Positions 8,920 through 16,767 of a stretch of 46,496 nucleotides of DNA are shown piece after piece. How positions within the stretch are numbered: position 1 is the stretch's first letter; each line of letters opens with the position of its first letter. The notes under the pieces were generated by a model. It was given only the letters and a program-made list of their open reading frames with translations, was not told the origin of the DNA and made no database searches. The stretch comes from Streptomyces muensis (GTDB lineage: Bacteria; Actinomycetota; Actinomycetes; Streptomycetales; Streptomycetaceae): the NCBI RefSeq assembly GCF_021474425.1, contig NZ_JAKEIP010000042.1, positions 1 to 46,496 on the forward strand, in the 5' to 3' direction. A program made the translations under genes and the position numbers.

Positions 8920-9916
8920 CGATGTCGGTGAGGATCTGCACGTAGTCCTCGTGCTCGAAGGTGAACGGCAGCGCGAACGCCACCTCGTCCACCTCGCGGA
9001 ACGCCGCGTGGGCGTGGAGGCGTTCGGCGATCTGAGCCGAGGTGCCGACGAGGTCCGGCGCGAACAGCAGCCGCGCCGGACCCTGCGGGGACGTGGTGCG
9101 CGGCGTGCGCTTGGCGGCGTACTCCTCGTACTTCGCGCGCTGCCGCGGCGTGGCGGAGTCGGTGGGGATGACGACGAGGCCCTGGGAGACACGGGCGTTC
9201 TCGCCGTCGGGGTGGTGGGAGCGGAACGCGCGGATGTGGGAGAGCTGGATCTCCGCGAAGTCCGGTGCCGTCGCCGCCGCGCCCTCGGGACCCTCCGCCT
9301 TGACGACGCTGCTGGTCAGGAAGTTCATCCCGTGCTCACCGGCCCACCGCGCCGAACTCAGACTGCCACCGCCGTACCACATACGGCTGCCGAGGCCGGG
9401 GGAGTGCGGCTGCACTCGGTCGGAGAACACCTCGAAGCCCTCGACCCCGCTGAAGTCCGTGGCAGGCTTGCCGCGCACGAGGTCCAGCAGCCTTCGCACC
9501 CGCTCGTAGCCGAAGTCCTCGGCGTCGGCCGTGTCGGGGTAGAGGGCCTCCTTGATCCGGTCGTAGTGCATCGGCGGGCCCACGCTGACGCCCGGGTTGA
9601 GGCGGCCGCCCGACAGGAGGTCGACCGTCGCGAGATCCTCTGCCAGCCGCAGCGGGTTCTCCCAGCCGAGCGGGATGACCGCGGTGCCCAGCTCGATACG
9701 GCTGGTGCGCTGGGAGGCGGCGGCGAGAACGGCGACGGGGGAGGAGATGCCGTACTGGAGATGACGGTGGCGCAGCCACGCGCTGTCGAAGCCGAGCCGT
9801 TCGCCGAGCTCGATGATCCCCAGCGTGGACTCATGGCCCCGGCGTGGCTCCGCCTCGTCGAAGAGCCCGATGGTGAGGAAGCCCAGCTTGCGCAGCGGGC
9901 GTGAGGTCGACGGCAT
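8876..9916 (-). CDS. LLM-class (luciferase-like) flavin-dependent oxidoreductase
   Basis: A 346-residue luciferase-like monooxygenase. Family features are an N-terminal LGFLTIGLF strand, ELGERLGFDSAWLRHRH, RIELGTAVIPL, and LATVDLLSGGRLNPGVSVG. These enzymes use reduced FMN to oxidise substrates that include long-chain aldehydes. I place the start at the ATG at 9916-9914 because GGAGGA lies 4 nt upstream. An earlier in-frame ATG at 9931 lies inside an inverted repeat and has no visible ribosome site. The 3' end overlaps the megasynthase by 44 bp, tail to tail. The neighbouring AAR-like domain would release an aldehyde, so a shared pathway is possible but unproven. The substrate is unknown. Confidence 0.88.
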   Translation of the reverse strand: MPSTSRPLRKLGFLTIGLFDEAEPRRGHESTLGIIELGERLGFDSAWLRHRHLQYGISSPVAVLAAASQRTSRIELGTAVIPLGWENPLRLAEDLATVDLLSGGRLNPGVSVGPPMHYDRIKEALYPDTADAEDFGYERVRRLLDLVRGKPATDFSGVEGFEVFSDRVQPHSPGLGSRMWYGGGSLSSARWAGEHGMNFLTSSVVKAEGPEGAAATAPDFAEIQLSHIRAFRSHHPDGENARVSQGLVVIPTDSATPRQRAKYEEYAAKRTPRTTSPQGPARLLFAPDLVGTSAQIAERLHAHAAFREVDEVAFALPFTFEHEDYVQILTDIATGLGPALGWRPGG

Positions 9917-9928
9917 GGACTCCTCCAT

Positions 9929-9944
9929 CATTGAAAATTCAATG
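9929..9944. promoter_or_regulatory. Inverted repeat CATTGA-AAAT-TCAATG, probable operator
   Basis: Perfect 6-bp arms around a 4-bp A/T spacer, unusually AT-rich for this genome, immediately upstream of the ribosome site of the flavin oxidoreductase. Position and form suit a repressor site controlling that gene. No regulator gene lies next to it. Confidence 0.5.
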
Positions 9945-9998
9945 GGTGTGCGTCACTGCCAACTCGATCACGCCCCGCCCTGTTCCCGCCGCCCGCGC

Positions 9999-11501
9999 TC
10001 AGACCAACGGGATCGTCACCTCGTCCTCGACCGGAGGTTCCAGCTCCTGGGCGAGGCTGCCCGTCGCGGCGTAGCAGCGCAGCCGGATGGTCTCCGGGGT
10101 GACGTCGAGACGGAGGAACTGCTTGAAGAACGGCGGGCTGTACGTCGCCGAGCTCGGGGAGAACAAGGATGTGTAGATCTTGCGCACCGGGAGGCGGAAG
10201 CGTGCCGTGCGGTCGGGGCGGCGGCCCGCGCCGAGCAGGGCGGCCACCAGACGGGTGCGCCGGGTGATGCGGGCCGTCCGCTGTTGGGCCCGGGTCAGCG
10301 GGATGCCGAGCCGCTCGGCGACGACGGCCGACGCCTCGGCCTCGCTGAGGGTGAAGAAGCGCCGCATACGCAGCCGGCGGCCGTACAGCCTGCTGTAGAA
10401 CGCCAGGGAGTCACCGCGCAGCGGATAGCAGCGGAACTCCTTCTCGGTGACGTTTCCGATGTCCACGCGCGGGATGGTGTGCGTGGCGTGCATGAACGCA
10501 CCGCCGCCGCCCGAGACCACGTACTGGATCGTGCGGCCGTCCACCTGCACCGGATAGCGCTGGTAGTTGTGGATGTCGCCGCCGATCGCGGCGACATAGC
10601 GGTGCGCCGGGTCGCGGACGATCTCGTCGACGGTCCCGCCGCCCTCGATCGCGCAGGGGTGGTGCTCGCCGTCCACGTACAGGGGCGAGCCCGTGACCAG
10701 GATCTTCGGGCGGGGATCCCGCGACACCTCGCGCAGCCACGCGCCCTGCTCGGCGTCGATGGTCCCGAGCAGTCCGGTGTCGATGCCGATGATGCGTATG
10801 GGCCCGGCGTCGATCGCCCAGTACGGCCCCGGCTGGACGGCCTGTTGGGCCGGTGCCGACCTCAACGTCCGCTGCTCGGTGAGACGTTGGCCGTCGCCCT
10901 TGCGCGGGCGGTGCCACAGCAGCGACCGCAGCCAGGCCCGGCTGAGCGGACGCGGCGCGGGCTCGGGTGCCGGCGGCGGGGCGTCGCCGCAGAAGACGCG
11001 CATGAACGCGCCGAGATCCTCGTACCAGTCGTGGTTGCCCGGTATCGCGTAGATCGGCGCCTGGTACTCCTGGTACGGCCGGAAGAACTTGCTGCCGTAG
11101 TCGTCGGCACTGCCGACCGGATAGATCACGTCACTCGCGAGCACCGAGAAGCTCGTGCCCTGACCCGCCTTCAAGAACCCCGGCACGACGGCGTACTGGG
11201 GGTCGTCGCCCTCTCCGGTGTCCCCGATGACGAGGAAGGAGAACCGGTCCGGATCGTCACGTCTGATCACCTTGTCGGCCGGCGCTCCCGCGGCCGCCCG
11301 CTCGGCCACCCAGCGGCTGCGGATACGGCCCGTGGGGTCGCCGAACCAGGACGCCAGTACACCGTTGCGGGCGGCCCACAGCATTCTCGGGTCGAGCCAG
11401 GAGATCTTCTCGACCTTGTGCGGCATCAGCCGCTTGTACGTGCCGAGTTCGGCGGCGCCCCAGCCGGCGCCTTCGGCGGTATCGCGTGAGGAGTCAGACA
11501 C
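9999..11501 (-). CDS. Calcineurin-like metallophosphoesterase
   Basis: A 500-residue protein with the metallophosphatase motif series: FSFLVIGDTGEGD (motif I), ASDVIYPVGS (motif II, Ser where Gly is usual), IPGNHDWY (motif III), ILVTGSPLY, and IGGDIHNYQRYP (metal-binding His). The catalytic part covers about residues 85-370. It is preceded by a conserved-looking segment (HKVEKISWLDPRMLWAARNG) and followed by about 130 basic residues of unknown role. There is no signal peptide or membrane segment, so it is cytoplasmic. The substrate cannot be told. The gene stands alone, 67 bp or more from its neighbours. Confidence 0.88.
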   Translation of the reverse strand: MSDSSRDTAEGAGWGAAELGTYKRLMPHKVEKISWLDPRMLWAARNGVLASWFGDPTGRIRSRWVAERAAAGAPADKVIRRDDPDRFSFLVIGDTGEGDDPQYAVVPGFLKAGQGTSFSVLASDVIYPVGSADDYGSKFFRPYQEYQAPIYAIPGNHDWYEDLGAFMRVFCGDAPPPAPEPAPRPLSRAWLRSLLWHRPRKGDGQRLTEQRTLRSAPAQQAVQPGPYWAIDAGPIRIIGIDTGLLGTIDAEQGAWLREVSRDPRPKILVTGSPLYVDGEHHPCAIEGGGTVDEIVRDPAHRYVAAIGGDIHNYQRYPVQVDGRTIQYVVSGGGGAFMHATHTIPRVDIGNVTEKEFRCYPLRGDSLAFYSRLYGRRLRMRRFFTLSEAEASAVVAERLGIPLTRAQQRTARITRRTRLVAALLGAGRRPDRTARFRLPVRKIYTSLFSPSSATYSPPFFKQFLRLDVTPETIRLRCYAATGSLAQELEPPVEDEVTIPLV

Positions 11502-11582
11502 CCGAGCACCGTAACAACGATCTAGAGAACGCCGAGAGGGGGGAGCGCGGCCCGGGCGCGTCGCCGCGCCGCCGCTCCCGAG

Positions 11583-12461
11583 TCACCCCCTGCGGGCGTA
11601 CGGGTCCCGACGGCCGCGCGACGTGCCGACGGGATCCTTGAACTCCGTGTCACGAGCAGACGGTTGGGGGAAGACACCCGCGGTCGTCCCGGTGCGCCGA
11701 GCCGTGCCGGACCGGCCGCGCTCACCGTCGCCGAGGACCAGCAGCGGGTCGAACATCACCACGACTCCGGCCAGCACGAGGAAGATGACCGGACCCAGGA
11801 GCATGGGAAGCAGCAGTGAGGAGGGCGAGTCCCCCGCCCACGACGAGCCGCCCGTGCCGTGCAGATGCACGCTCACGGCGGCCATGCCGGTGTAGTGCAT
11901 GCCGGACACGGCGATGCCCATGACCAGGCTGGCGCCCAGGCTGGTCAGGAAGCCGCGGATGGTGACGGCCGCCCACAGCGCGGCGGTCGCGGCGACGATG
12001 GCGATCAGGACCGAGAGGCCCACGGTGAACACGTCGTACCGGATGCTGCCGTCGAGGCGCAGCGCCGCCATGCCCAGATAGTGCATCGCCGCCACACCGA
12101 GCCCGGTGATCACGCCGGCGCCGGTCAGCGCACCCTTGCCCGCCCCGCGATAGCCCACGATGAACACGCCGACGCTGACCACGACGACCGCCACGGCGAG
12201 GCTGAGGACGGTGAGGCCCGTGTCGTAGCGGATCCGGGCCTCCTCGACCTGGAAGCCGATCATCGCGATGAAGTGCATGGTCCAGATGCCGCAGCCGATC
12301 GACGCGGCGCCGAGCGCCAGCCAACCGGGCCGCCAGGACTCTCCGTTGAGCAGGGAGCGGACGATGCAGCGCAGTCCTAACGCCCCTCCCAGGCAGGCCA
12401 TCAGATAGGCCGCCACCGGGGTCACCGCACCGTAGCGGAACCCGTCAACCGTGCCTTGCAT
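11583..12461 (-). CDS. MHYT-domain integral membrane sensor protein
   Basis: A 292-residue protein with seven or so membrane segments and three MHYT-type motifs at segment ends: MHFIAMIGF, MHYLGMAAL and MHYTGMAAV. In this family these Met/His residues are proposed to bind copper and sense a diatomic gas. No GGDEF, EAL or kinase domain follows. The C-terminus is a short polar tail, so it is a sensor-only version common in Streptomyces. The start is at 12461-12459, with GGGGGGAG 7 nt upstream; the frame stays open 17 codons further but without a site. Codon 28 is TTA (12380-12378), so translation may depend on the bldA tRNA. Confidence 0.87.
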   Translation of the reverse strand: MQGTVDGFRYGAVTPVAAYLMACLGGALGLRCIVRSLLNGESWRPGWLALGAASIGCGIWTMHFIAMIGFQVEEARIRYDTGLTVLSLAVAVVVVSVGVFIVGYRGAGKGALTGAGVITGLGVAAMHYLGMAALRLDGSIRYDVFTVGLSVLIAIVAATAALWAAVTIRGFLTSLGASLVMGIAVSGMHYTGMAAVSVHLHGTGGSSWAGDSPSSLLLPMLLGPVIFLVLAGVVVMFDPLLVLGDGERGRSGTARRTGTTAGVFPQPSARDTEFKDPVGTSRGRRDPYARRG

Positions 12462-12789
12462 AAGCCAACTCCCCCCAGAGTTCTGGCCAGTTGTGATGCA
12501 GTCGTGGAGCAAGGTCTACGTGTCAAGAGTGCGTAAAGCAAGCCTTTACCACCGGTAGCAGTTGAACCCTGCACCATCGCGATTGAACTTTGGTCACACT
12601 TGGGCGAGTTCCGGCCAGGCGCACGCCTTCGTCGGAGACTCCTGCCGCGACCTGCTACGAGACGGGTGGCCGTGCCCCGCCCCCGCACCGGAGGGCCACG
12701 AGTGGTGCCCGTGCCCGGGATGTGGCACAGATGGACTCAGAAGGGCGGCAGCGGCGACCAGAAGGCGGCAGCGGCGGAAAGGGCCGGAC
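12462..12789. promoter_or_regulatory. Divergent intergenic region, MHYT gene / arginase gene
   Basis: 328 bp between two divergent genes, so it must hold both promoters. The clearest signal is an inverted repeat GTAAAG-N5-CTTTAC at 12533-12549. Two TTGAAC words follow (about 12561 and 12584). The arginase frame is open back to 12562, and that stretch would encode a Cys-rich segment (WCPCPGCG), but I see no ribosome site for it and treat it as untranslated. Confidence 0.4.
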
Positions 12790-13683
12790 ATGCGGGAACT
12801 CGCGATCATCGAGGCACCGTCCGTGCTCGGCCTGCGGCCCTCCGGGGTCCAGGACCTGCCGACGGCGCTGCTCGACGCCGGTCTGTCGACAGGGCTCGAC
12901 GCCGTACGGGCCGGCCGCGTCGAACCGCCGGCCTACGACCCGACACGGGACCCCACCACCGGAGTACTCAACCCCCACGGCATCGCGGACTACTCCGCCC
13001 GACTGGCCGACGCCGTCGGCGACGTGCTGGACACGGGCCGTTTCCCGGTCGTCCTCGGCGGAGACTGCAGCATCCTGCTGGGCAACCTCCTCGCCCTGCG
13101 CCGCCGCGGACGACGCCCCGGTCTGCTCTTCCTCGACGGTCACACCGACTTCTACCAGCCCTCGGCGGAGCCGTACGGCGAGGCGGCCTCGATGGACCTC
13201 GCCCTCGCCACGGGGCGCGGACCTCGGCCGCTCACCGACCTGGAGGGCCACGGCCCGCTGGTGCGGGACGAGGACGTGGTCGCCTTCGCCTTCCGCGACA
13301 CCGACGAATCGGAGCAGGCCGGCATGCAGCCGCTGCCGCCCGGGCTGCACGCCGTCGACCTCGACGGCGTACGGGCCTCGGGCGCCGCCACGGCGGCACG
13401 GCGGGCGGTGGACCGGCTCACCGCCCGCACCGGGGCCGGGTTCTGGGTCCATCTGGACGTCGACGTCCTGGACGACGCGATCATGCCCGCCGTCGACTAC
13501 CGACTCCCCGGCGGTCTGAGCTGGGAGGAGCTTCAGACGGTGCTGCGCACGGCGCTGAGCGACCCGGGAGCCGTCGGGCTGGACGTCACGATCTTCAACC
13601 CCCGCCTCGACCCCGACGGCACGATCGCCGCCCGCCTCGCCGAATGCCTGCGCCGAGGCCTGGCCTTTGCGGACTCGACCTAG
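12790..13683 (+). CDS. Arginase/agmatinase family ureohydrolase
   Basis: A 297-residue ureohydrolase-fold protein. The metal-site motifs are visible: VVLGGDCSILLGN (the usual GGDHS, with Cys for the first ligand His), LFLDGHTDFYQ (DxHxD), and HLDVDVLDD (DxDxxD). The family hydrolyses guanidino groups of arginine, agmatine or related compounds, or formimino groups. The Cys-for-His change and the missing Pro after the last Asp put it in a divergent subgroup, so the substrate is open. The start is ATG 12790, where the conserved MRELAIIEAPSVLG begins. The stop codon TAG is the first three bases of the dyad element at 13681. Confidence 0.85.
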   Translation: MRELAIIEAPSVLGLRPSGVQDLPTALLDAGLSTGLDAVRAGRVEPPAYDPTRDPTTGVLNPHGIADYSARLADAVGDVLDTGRFPVVLGGDCSILLGNLLALRRRGRRPGLLFLDGHTDFYQPSAEPYGEAASMDLALATGRGPRPLTDLEGHGPLVRDEDVVAFAFRDTDESEQAGMQPLPPGLHAVDLDGVRASGAATAARRAVDRLTARTGAGFWVHLDVDVLDDAIMPAVDYRLPGGLSWEELQTVLRTALSDPGAVGLDVTIFNPRLDPDGTIAARLAECLRRGLAFADST

Positions 13684-13847
13684 GGGGTGTTTTGAAAGTC
13701 CCGCACAGCACCCACGGCGCCCGGCACGCACCCTCGCCGCACCGGCCAAAGGCCCAAGTAGCTCCGCTACGAGGGCCTTCGTCCGGCACGCCGAGGGCAC
13801 GCACCGACCACCGCGGGCACCGCACCGGACTTTCAAAACACCCCCTA
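13681..13847 (-). repeat. 167-bp dyad element with perfect 21-bp terminal inverted repeats
   Basis: The ends 13681-13701 and 13827-13847 are perfect inverted repeats (core GGGGTGTTTTGAAAGTCC, beginning with TAG). The whole element is symmetrical about base 13764, ending in an inner hairpin GTAGC-TCC-GCTAC (13758-13770). Pairing i with 27528-i over 82 positions gives 61 Watson-Crick pairs, 6 true mismatches and 15 transition differences. All 15 are A/C oppositions on the + strand, which become G-U pairs in RNA read from the - strand. The element therefore folds well only as leftward RNA, the direction of the 16.5-13.8 kb genes. It supplies the TAG stop codons of both flanking genes. It may be a MITE-like repeat, a terminator or an RNA element; no transposase is nearby. 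Confidence 0.85.
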
Positions 13848-14408
13848 GCGCTGCACGCGGTAGCAGAGGAGGGGGAACTTCGAGTTGAAGGTGCGGGTCT
13901 CGACGAGTTCGAGGTCCACCCGGCGCTCGTGCCGGGGAAAGAACGGGATGCCACCGCCGACCAGCACCGGGTAGATGACGGCCCGGTACTCGTCGATCAG
14001 GCCCGACGCGGCGGCCTCGGCGGCGAGAGTGGCGCCGCCGATCGCGATCTCGCCCTCTCCCGGCTCGGCTCGCAACCGCTCGATCTCCTCCGCGAGGCTG
14101 CCCGAGGCGAGGCGGGCGGCGCCCTGCACCGTCGACAGCGTCTTGGAGAACACCACCTTGGGGAGCGGATTCCACAGGGCGATCCACTCGAGCTGGTCGT
14201 CGTCGAGCGAAGGATCCTGGGCGGCGGTCTCCCAGTACAGCATCGTCTCGTACAGCCGCCGCCCCAGCAGGTGGACGTCGACCCCGCGGATCTCGTCGAT
14301 CCAGAAGCGGAAGACGTCCTTGTCAGGCTCCGACCAGTCGAAGCTGCCGTCCGGACCGACGATGTAGCCGTCCAGCGAGACGTTCATCGAATAGGTCACC
14401 TTGCGCAT
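13845..14408 (-). CDS. RibD/dihydrofolate-reductase-like family protein
   Basis: A 187-residue reductase of the RibD C-terminal family. It opens with KVTYSMNVSLDGYIVGPDG, has the nucleotide-site segment GEIAIGGATLAAEAAASGLIDEY, and closes with VLVGGGIPFF. Members reduce pterin- or pyrimidine-like substrates with NADPH, but most such stand-alone copies are uncharacterised. The start ATG at 14408 has GGAGGA 6-8 nt upstream. Its stop codon is the end of the 13681-13847 element. It lies downstream of an MFS exporter and a DUF899 gene on the same strand, possibly co-transcribed. A second, diverged family member is at 18054. Confidence 0.87.
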   Translation of the reverse strand: MRKVTYSMNVSLDGYIVGPDGSFDWSEPDKDVFRFWIDEIRGVDVHLLGRRLYETMLYWETAAQDPSLDDDQLEWIALWNPLPKVVFSKTLSTVQGAARLASGSLAEEIERLRAEPGEGEIAIGGATLAAEAAASGLIDEYRAVIYPVLVGGGIPFFPRHERRVDLELVETRTFNSKFPLLCYRVQR

Positions 14409-14516
14409 CAGGAGTCCTCCTCGGTACGGGGTTCGACAGTGAGACCGTCGCAAGGCGCGGAAGTCATCGCCGCTCGCTCACGGGATCCCGGGCGCGGTCG
14501 GCGCATGGCGGGGAAC

Positions 14517-15707
14517 TCATGTCCTCGCCGGCACCGGTCGCCGCAGCAGATAGGCCGCCGCGGTCGAGACCAGGACGGTCATGCAGGCGATGAACACCAG
14601 CCCCGCGCCCTCCAGGCCCATCGGATCGGCCAGCACGCCCACACCGATCACCGGCACCGAGATGCCCGTGTAGGCCACCACGAACAGGGTCGAGATCACT
14701 GCCGCGCGCTGTTCCGACGGAGAGGCCGCCGCGACCGCGGACAGCGCCCCGCGGAACGACAACCCCTGACCGGTCCCGCCGACGATCGCGCTCAGCACCA
14801 CCAGCGCCAGCAGATCCCAGCGCAGCGCGCCCGCGAGCAGCGCGAGACCGGCGAGCAGACCGGCGCAGCCCAGCGGCAGCGACCGGCCGACCCCGACCCG
14901 GCCGACGGCGAGCTGACCTGCGGTCGAGGAGAAGAACGCCAGCGCCACGACCAGCCCGCTCACGGCGTGATTGCGTTCGTTCAGGGACTCGGCGAGGAAC
15001 GCTGGGCTCACCGAGGTGAACACCCCGAACAGGGCGAAACCCACGAACGAGGCGATGGCCGCCGGCCCGAACACCGCCCGCACCCGCGGAGGCAGACCGG
15101 GCCGCTGGGGCCGTACGGTACCGAGCGGACTCCGCTCCCGTACGGTCTCCGGAAGCCACAGCACGACGGCGACCGCGCAGGCCACCAGGGCGAGGTGCAC
15201 GGCGAACGGCAGGTACAGCGGCCAGGAGGCGTACTGCGCCAGTACTCCGGCCAGCAGCGGGCCGCACCCCAGGCCGCCCATGTTGGCGGCGGTCGCCACC
15301 AGCGTGGCCCGCGACGCGCCGCCCGGGGGCGCCAGCTCCATCACGTACGCCGTCGCGGCCCCGGTGAGCAGACCGGCCGACAGTCCCGACATCAGCCGCC
15401 CCAGGAACAGCCAGCCCAGCCCGGTGGCGCACAGGAAGCAGACGGCACTCGCGGCCGCGAAGCCCAGCCCCCACAGGATCACCGGGCGCCTGCCCACCGC
15501 GTCCGAGGCGTTGCCCACGAGCAGCAGCACACCGATGACCGCGAAGGCGTACACGGCGTACACCACGGTCACCATCAGCTCGGAGAAGCCGAACTTGTCC
15601 TGGTAGTGGCCGTAGAGCGGCGTCGGCAGCGTGGTGCCGGCCATGCACACGGCGAACACCGCGCCGGCCGACAGACACGTACGCCACCCCCGGCGATCAC
15701 CGTCCAT
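14517..15707 (-). CDS. MFS transporter (drug/proton antiporter type)
   Basis: A 396-residue major facilitator with about 12 hydrophobic segments. The motif-A loop between helices 2 and 3 reads GNASDAVGRRPVIL, and PETVRERSP marks the central loop. This is the DHA1-like form, usually drug or metabolite efflux across the plasma membrane. I chose ATG 15707; the frame stays open to a GTG at 15752, and neither has a strong ribosome site. It follows the DUF899 gene by 56 bp and precedes the RibD-like gene by 108 bp, so the three may form an operon. Confidence 0.87.
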   Translation of the reverse strand: MDGDRRGWRTCLSAGAVFAVCMAGTTLPTPLYGHYQDKFGFSELMVTVVYAVYAFAVIGVLLLVGNASDAVGRRPVILWGLGFAAASAVCFLCATGLGWLFLGRLMSGLSAGLLTGAATAYVMELAPPGGASRATLVATAANMGGLGCGPLLAGVLAQYASWPLYLPFAVHLALVACAVAVVLWLPETVRERSPLGTVRPQRPGLPPRVRAVFGPAAIASFVGFALFGVFTSVSPAFLAESLNERNHAVSGLVVALAFFSSTAGQLAVGRVGVGRSLPLGCAGLLAGLALLAGALRWDLLALVVLSAIVGGTGQGLSFRGALSAVAAASPSEQRAAVISTLFVVAYTGISVPVIGVGVLADPMGLEGAGLVFIACMTVLVSTAAAYLLRRPVPART

Positions 15708-15763
15708 GCCGCCGACGGTAACGCCGCTCACCGCCCGCACCCGGCCCGGCACGCCACCGGCTG

Positions 15764-16564
15764 TCAGGTGTCGTACTCGTCGGGCACCCGCAGCCCGGGT
15801 CCGCCGACCTCGAGCCCGAGCGGCTCCGCGCGGCCCTCAGGCTCCTCCCAGTCCTCCTGGCGGCCCAGGGCTGTGAGGTCGAGGTACGGGTAGCAGTTGT
15901 GGAACTCCTCGATGCCACGGCCGAACGTGGCGTACGTGTGGAAGACCTCGTCCCCGACCCGCAGGAACGCGCTGATGCCCGGATAGTCGCCGCGCAGGTC
16001 CGCCGACCACGGCATGCCCGCCTCGGCGAGCTCGTCCTCGGAGCGCAGGTAGACCTGAACCGGCGCCACCCGGTCGTCTACGGTGGCGTGGAAGTCGTAG
16101 TTGAAGTCGCTGCCGGCCGACGAATACCAGGGGAACGCCCAGCCCATCCGCGCGCGGTACGCGGCGAGCTTCTCGTACGGCGCCCGGCTCACCGCGGCCA
16201 GCGAGGTGTTGCGGACGTGCAGCTGCCGCAGCCTGGCGGGGATCTGGTCGGCCGCGGAGGAGCAACTGCTGCACCCGGTGTCACGGGGGTGCTCGGTGCC
16301 GTCGGCGTCGATGTCGTACGTCCACATGAAGTGGTGCACGACCAGCTGGGGCCGCCCCTCGAACAGATCCAGCAGACCGACCCGGCCGTTCGGCCCCTCG
16401 AAGGTGTACGGCTTGTCGACGCGGACCATCGGCAGCCGCCGCCGCTCGGCGTTGACCCGGTCCCGCGCCCGTGTGAGCTCCTTCTCCCTGGCCAGCAGCT
16501 CCTTGCGGGCGGCGAGCCACTCCTCACGCGAAACCACCGCCGGCAGGTTCGACGTCGAAGTCAT
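15764..16564 (-). CDS. DUF899-family thioredoxin-like protein
   Basis: A 266-residue protein with the DUF899 pattern: a Lys/Arg-rich helical start (EEWLAARKELLAREKELTR), RRRLPMVRVDKPYTFEGPNG, FMWTYDIDADGTEHP, then the redox-type DTGCSSCSSAADQIP, and GWAFPWYSSAGSDFNYDF. The fold is thioredoxin-like with a CxxC pair, but no reaction is established for the family. The start ATG at 16564 has GGGAGG 6 nt upstream; the frame is open further back without a site. It is first in the leftward group DUF899-MFS-RibD-like. Confidence 0.87.
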   Translation of the reverse strand: MTSTSNLPAVVSREEWLAARKELLAREKELTRARDRVNAERRRLPMVRVDKPYTFEGPNGRVGLLDLFEGRPQLVVHHFMWTYDIDADGTEHPRDTGCSSCSSAADQIPARLRQLHVRNTSLAAVSRAPYEKLAAYRARMGWAFPWYSSAGSDFNYDFHATVDDRVAPVQVYLRSEDELAEAGMPWSADLRGDYPGISAFLRVGDEVFHTYATFGRGIEEFHNCYPYLDLTALGRQEDWEEPEGRAEPLGLEVGGPGLRVPDEYDT

Positions 16565-16767
16565 TCCAGGACCTCCCACGGTTGTGCTGCTGAGGGCACC
16601 GCTCACGGTCGCGACGGGTTCGGGACGGGTCCCCCTCCAGCTTGCGCTCACCCCTCCGGCGCCGCACATCCGCTTCGCACACCCGGGCCAGGGCTGTCAC
16701 TTCCGTCCAAGGGCCCGTCGATCTTTGTCCATGGGCGGATCCGCCACCACCCGTGAAGGTGGGGACC

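Noticed and set aside
12562..12789. N-terminal extension of the arginase frame with a zinc-ribbon-like WCPCPGCG
   Set aside because: No ribosome site, basic low-complexity run before the conserved start, and the family begins at MRELAIIEAP; kept as leader.
13681..13847. CRISPR array or insertion sequence
   Set aside because: Only one dyad, no repeat-spacer series, no transposase gene and no obvious target duplication beside the ends.
12600..15893. 1097-codon open frame crossing the arginase, RibD-like and MFS genes
   Set aside because: Runs through three well-supported genes on both strands and reads as Arg/His/Gln-rich noise.
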